Positions 6,330 to 8,849 of a stretch of 8,849 bases of DNA are shown in pieces. Both the position numbers and the translations under genes were made by a program. The DNA is from Faecalibacterium sp. (GTDB lineage: Bacteria; Bacillota; Clostridia; Oscillospirales; Ruminococcaceae), in NCBI GenBank assembly GCA_017483235.1, contig JAFULE010000194.1, positions 1 through 8,849 of the forward strand. Reading direction: 5' to 3'. Every line of letters starts with the position of its first letter. Position 1 is the stretch's first letter. The notes beneath the pieces were generated by a model. The model did no database searches. It had not been told where the DNA came from and worked only from the letters and a program-made list of their open reading frames with translations.

Positions 6330-6357
6330 GCCGGGCTTTGTATAAAATGCGCCCGGC
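6330..6357 (+). other. Hairpin just upstream of the microprotein ribosome binding site
   Basis: GCCGGGC (6330-6336) pairs exactly with GCCCGGC (6351-6357). The 14-nt AT-rich loop contains an ATG at 6347 that is in frame with the microprotein. The stem ends three nt before the GAGGAG site of ATG 6374. The GGAGAAGGAG stretch at 6311-6320 would be a distant ribosome binding site for the loop ATG. A role in translation initiation is possible but unproven. Confidence 0.4.
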
Positions 6358-6360
6358 AGA

Positions 6361-6366
6361 GAGGAG
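6361..6366 (+). promoter_or_regulatory. Ribosome binding site choosing the microprotein start
   Basis: GAGGAG lies seven nt before ATG 6374. The frame is open further upstream, from GTG 6275 and through ATG 6347. Those starts would cross the hairpins and give an N-terminus with many Pro and Arg residues that does not look like protein. This site therefore favours the 36-residue product. Confidence 0.65.
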
Positions 6367-6373
6367 AATCCTT

Positions 6374-6484
6374 ATGGGAGAGATCATTCTGTCCATTGCC
6401 ATCGGCGGCTGTCTGGTCGTTGCAGGTATTATCATGAACGTCTACCTGAGCTACGAAGAAAAGAAAGTCTTCAAAGAAAAGTAA
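6374..6484 (+). CDS. 36-residue single-pass membrane microprotein next to the symporter
   Basis: ATG 6374 to TAA 6482-6484 encodes 36 residues. After MGE, residues 4-25 are almost all hydrophobic (IILSIAIGG, then LVVAGIIMNVYL) and long enough for one membrane helix. The tail SYEEKKVFKEK is charged and Lys-rich. By the positive-inside rule the C-terminus should be cytoplasmic. The good ribosome binding site and the position 81 nt before a sodium:solute symporter make a real gene likely. Small membrane proteins encoded beside sodium symporters are known as accessory subunits, and that is the best guess here, though I recognise no specific family signature. It could instead bind one of the flavoproteins or be a stand-alone regulator. 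Confidence 0.65.
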   Translation: MGEIILSIAIGGCLVVAGIIMNVYLSYEEKKVFKEK

Positions 6485-6510
6485 TTTGGCTGTTAATTAA
6501 TCGTTCTTCG

Positions 6511-6527
6511 AAGCTGCGGGCTTTTTT
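6511..6527 (+). terminator. Weak intrinsic terminator or attenuator before the symporter gene
   Basis: AAGC (6511-6514) pairs with GCTT (6520-6523) around a TGCGG loop and runs into a T-tract (6522-6527). The stem is only four bp, so termination would be partial. Being 27 nt after the microprotein stop, it could lower symporter expression relative to upstream genes. Confidence 0.3.
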
Positions 6528-6553
6528 GGCCCAAGAATAATTAAAAAAATAAC

Positions 6554-6559
6554 GAGGTG
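6554..6559 (+). promoter_or_regulatory. Ribosome binding site deciding the symporter start
   Basis: GAGGTG lies six nt before ATG 6566. A GTG at 6557 is in frame but lies inside this site, so ATG 6566 is the better start. The protein then begins MNIFLIGVIV, directly at the first membrane helix. Confidence 0.7.
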
Positions 6560-6565
6560 GATTTC

Positions 6566-8179
6566 ATGAATATTTTCTTAATTGGCGTTATCGTCAGTAT
6601 CGTTGCCTACCTTGTGGTAGGTTTGTACGCCGGCCGTGCTGTTAAGGACGTCAACGACTACTACGTCAGCGGCCGCAATTCCCCCACCATCCTGATCGCA
6701 GGCACTCTGTTTGCTTCCATGCTGTCGGTCAACGGCTTTATGGGCGACCAGGGCTGGTGCTATACCGGCAACATCACCAGCCTTGTTATGCTGAACTCGA
6801 TGTGTGCCATGGGCTATGTGCTTGGCCCCCTGGTGTTTGGCCGTTATCTGCGCCGCAGCGAGTGCACCACCATGCCCGAGTACTTTGGCCATCGTTTCAA
6901 CGACTTCCGCAACCAGCGTGTGGCGGCGATCATCACCGTCATCTCTCTGACCGCTTACCTGCTGGCCTGCATCACCGGTGTTGGCATCCTGATGCAGGAG
7001 CTGACCGGCTTCAGCTATGAGCTGTGCCTGTTCCTGGCCTGGTTCTGCTTCACCGCTTTTACCTTCTACTCCGGCTCCAACGGCGTTGTGCTGACCGATA
7101 CCATGATGTTCCTGGTGTTCCTGATCGCCTCCATCATTGCCGGTCCTTACATCTGGAATGCTCAGGGCGGCATCGGCGAGCTGCTAGTCAACCTGATGAA
7201 CAACCCCGCTGCCCCTGAAAATCTGCTGGACTACTACGGCAACATTCCCGGCACCGGCGCTTCCGACGTATTCGGAGCCATGATGTACACCATCACCATG
7301 GGCATCATCTGGCTGATCACCGTTGCGGTTTCGCCCTGGCAGGCCGGTCGTAACCTGATGGCCAAGAGCGAGCACGTGGTTTTCCGCGCCGGTTCCATCG
7401 CAGCCATCTGCACCGTCGTCTTCCTGCTGTTCCTCAACCTGCAGTCGGTCGCAGTCATCAACCTGAACCCCAACATGGAAGACAGTCAGCGTGTTCTGAT
7501 CTGGGCCTCCTTCAACGTCATGCCCAAGATCGTGGGCACCATGGTTCTGGCCGGCATCATGGCAGCGGGCCTGTCCTCCGCTTCCACCTTCCTGTCGGTG
7601 GTCGGCTTCTCGATCACCCGTGACATCGTCCCCGTCAAGTTCAAGGACGAAAAGCACGAGCTGAATATGAGCCGTTTGGTCATGCTGGTGTACGGTATTA
7701 TCGCTCTGATTCTGGCTTACATGGGTCTGGGCGGCGTGCGCATCATCAGCTGGTTCGCTTCCACCATCATCGCTGCCAGCTGGGTCGTGCCCGGTGTGGG
7801 CAGTGTTGTCAGCAAAAAGCTGAGCGCCACCGGTGCCCGCTGGGCCATGATCGCCGGCTTCCTGGGCTTTATCATTCCCAAGTGCCTGAACGGTTATGTT
7901 GGTGCTCCGTTCAACGCTATTTTCATCAACTTCCTCGACCCCTTCTTCATCGGCATCTATTGCAGCCTGATCTTCGCTGTCATTGGCAGCAAGCTGCATC
8001 CTGTCACTGAAGAGGAAACGGCATTCCGTGACAAGATGATGGTCATTCCCGAAACAGAAAAGGTTCGTGCCGATTATAAGCGCGACCGTATGTTCGGCTG
8101 GATCATGATCGTCTTCGGTATCCTGACCACCGTGGTTCTGCTGTTTGGCTGGGCCCTGCCCTACAACGGCTTCATCTGA
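6566..8179 (+). CDS. Sodium:solute symporter (SSS family)
   Basis: A 537-residue, strongly hydrophobic protein with about thirteen candidate membrane helices, as usual for the SSS family. DYYVSGRNSP (31-40) after the first helix and LAGIMAAGLSSASTFLSVVGFSITRDI (328-354) are family hallmarks. The second covers the Na2 sodium-site helix with Ser337, Ser338, Ser340 and Thr341, followed by the RDI turn also seen in PutP-like carriers. A hydrophilic stretch (about 477-508) precedes the last helix. It should take up a small organic solute with Na+. SSS carriers move monocarboxylates, amino acids, sugars or vitamins, and the substrate cannot be told from sequence. Its place behind CoA-activation and enoyl-CoA genes suggests a carboxylic acid feeding that pathway. 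It is not a BCCT-type carrier like E. coli CaiT. Confidence 0.9.
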   Translation: MNIFLIGVIVSIVAYLVVGLYAGRAVKDVNDYYVSGRNSPTILIAGTLFASMLSVNGFMGDQGWCYTGNITSLVMLNSMCAMGYVLGPLVFGRYLRRSECTTMPEYFGHRFNDFRNQRVAAIITVISLTAYLLACITGVGILMQELTGFSYELCLFLAWFCFTAFTFYSGSNGVVLTDTMMFLVFLIASIIAGPYIWNAQGGIGELLVNLMNNPAAPENLLDYYGNIPGTGASDVFGAMMYTITMGIIWLITVAVSPWQAGRNLMAKSEHVVFRAGSIAAICTVVFLLFLNLQSVAVINLNPNMEDSQRVLIWASFNVMPKIVGTMVLAGIMAAGLSSASTFLSVVGFSITRDIVPVKFKDEKHELNMSRLVMLVYGIIALILAYMGLGGVRIISWFASTIIAASWVVPGVGSVVSKKLSATGARWAMIAGFLGFIIPKCLNGYVGAPFNAIFINFLDPFFIGIYCSLIFAVIGSKLHPVTEEETAFRDKMMVIPETEKVRADYKRDRMFGWIMIVFGILTTVVLLFGWALPYNGFI

Positions 8180-8198
8180 TCCCTTTTTTGAAGCTTCC

Positions 8199-8222
8199 TG
8201 CCGGTGCCGCTTGCCGGTGCCG
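8199..8222 (+). repeat. Direct 11-nt repeat overlapping the MFS promoter -35
   Basis: TGCCGGTGCCG occurs at 8199-8209 and again at 8212-8222, a 13-nt period. GCCGGTG recurs a third time at 8219-8225. The second copy covers the -35 hexamer proposed at 8211-8216, so these could be binding sites for a repressor or activator of the MFS gene. The sequence is GC-rich and simple, so chance or slippage cannot be excluded. Confidence 0.35.
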
Positions 8223-8239
8223 GTGGGCAGTGATATACT
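8211..8239 (+). promoter_or_regulatory. Probable sigma-A promoter with extended -10 for the MFS gene
   Basis: TTGCCG (8211-8216, four of six matches to TTGACA) is separated by exactly 17 nt from TATACT (8234-8239, five of six matches to TATAAT). TG at 8231-8232 gives the extended -10 form TGnTATACT. Transcription would start near 8246, leaving a leader of about 68 nt before ATG 8314. It is the best promoter-like sequence I found in the window. Confidence 0.6.
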
Positions 8240-8313
8240 ATGCTGCAAGAACCGCTAATGCTGTGAACACATCCCCCAAGGACACAACTAATTAAAAATT
8301 GGGAGGGGCATTT

Positions 8314-8849
8314 ATGCTCAAATCGAAACAATCCGCGAAGATCATCACCCTGATCCTGATGATCCTCTCTCTGAACACCATTTATCAGCTGCCCTATCTG
8401 ATGTACTACTACTACACCCCGCTGCAGGAAGCTATGGGTCTGATCGGCCGCGACGCCGACTACGGCTCTCTGCTGAACTTCTACGGCATCATGAACGTTG
8501 TTCTGTACATCCCCGGCGGCTGGATTGCTGACAAGTTCAGCGCCAAGTGGCTGATGGTTATCTCGATGGTCGGCACCGGCCTGCTGGGTCTGTGGGAGTC
8601 CACCTTCCCCAGCTACGAGACCCTGAAGCTGATCATGGCTCTGTACGCTGTCACCACCGTTCTGACCTTCTGGTCTGCTTCCATCAAGTGCATCAACCTG
8701 GTTGCTGACAAGAACGAGCAGGGCGGCATGTTCGGCGCTCTGGAGGCCGGCCGTTCCGTTTGCGGTCTGCTGGTCACCACCCTGTTCACCACCATCTACG
8801 CTGCCAACGCTGCCAACTCCACCGTTGCCATGGGTACTATCATCCGTAC
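8314..8849 (+). CDS. Major facilitator superfamily transporter, N-terminal part (runs off the window)
   Basis: The frame opens at ATG 8314, six nt after GGGAGGG (8301-8307), and stays open to the last base, giving 178 residues with no stop in the window. Five hydrophobic segments are recognisable, near residues 10-33, 50-70, 79-97, 104-125 and 145-163. The loop after the second helix reads PGGWIADKF (67-75), the MFS motif A (G-x-x-x-D-R/K type, with Asp73). GALEAGRSVCGLL (140-152) lies in the central part of the N-terminal domain. A Tyr cluster at 31-34 (YYYY) in helix 1 could line the substrate path. It has its own likely promoter. Possible jobs are product export, substrate/product exchange, or a second uptake route; the substrate is not identifiable. 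Confidence 0.82.
   Translation, partial: MLKSKQSAKIITLILMILSLNTIYQLPYLMYYYYTPLQEAMGLIGRDADYGSLLNFYGIMNVVLYIPGGWIADKFSAKWLMVISMVGTGLLGLWESTFPSYETLKLIMALYAVTTVLTFWSASIKCINLVADKNEQGGMFGALEAGRSVCGLLVTTLFTTIYAANAANSTVAMGTIIR

Noticed and set aside
6275..6373. Longer 69-residue version of the microprotein starting at GTG 6275
   Set aside because: The extension runs through two GC-rich hairpins, has no suitable ribosome binding site, and encodes a Pro/Arg/Asn-rich stretch unlike a protein N-terminus.
7184..8248. 354-codon open frame on the minus strand opposite the symporter
   Set aside because: The Asp/Gly/His/Gln-rich translation is the complement of hydrophobic membrane-helix codons. The plus-strand symporter is certain.
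1..8849. tRNA, rRNA, CRISPR, insertion sequence or phage features
   Set aside because: I saw no regularly spaced repeats, transposase-like or integrase-like product, terminal inverted repeats or RNA-gene sequence. The window is nearly filled by metabolic and transport genes.

Overview
The window reads as bacterial chromosome from an anaerobic, moderately GC-rich Firmicute of the Oscillospiraceae type (Faecalibacterium/Gemmiger/Subdoligranulum-like). This is inferred from GCC/CTG-heavy codon use, strong AGGAGG-type ribosome binding sites, short AT-rich pockets just before start codons, and a strictly anaerobic CoA/flavoprotein gene set. I could not run a search, so the genus is a guess. All ten genes lie on the + strand. 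No RNA gene, CRISPR array, insertion sequence or phage gene was seen, and no gene-free gap exceeds 165 nt.

Positions 1-4979 hold a carnitine-operon-like (Cai/Fix-like) enzyme set: the 3' end of a CaiB-type CoA-transferase, a metallo-beta-lactamase-fold hydrolase, a CaiD-like crotonase, a CaiA-like acyl-CoA dehydrogenase, then etfB and etfA. Gaps are 33, 55, 98, 41 and 15 nt, which suggests one operon. Positions 5069-6208 encode a second acyl-CoA dehydrogenase, related to butyryl-CoA dehydrogenase, after an 89-nt gap that folds into several hairpins. Positions 6209-6565 hold a cluster of GC-rich hairpins and a 36-residue membrane microprotein. Positions 6566-8179 encode a sodium:solute symporter. 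From 8314 an MFS transporter runs off the right edge, preceded by a good extended -10 promoter.

Working model (inference): the symporter and/or MFS carrier imports an unsaturated or beta-hydroxy carboxylic acid. The CoA-transferase activates it, the crotonase interconverts hydroxyacyl- and enoyl-CoA, and an acyl-CoA dehydrogenase with EtfAB reduces the enoyl-CoA as an electron sink. The transferase would then recycle CoA onto new substrate. The proteins resemble carnitine-pathway enzymes, but the BCCT-type carnitine transporter, CaiC ligase and FixCX are absent from the window, so the true substrate is unknown.

The most striking feature is the second acyl-CoA dehydrogenase. It has Ala where butyryl- and medium-chain enzymes carry the catalytic Glu, and Val at the alternative Glu site used by isovaleryl- and long-chain enzymes. 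It may therefore be a one-way enoyl-CoA reductase or a non-classical flavoprotein partner of EtfAB.
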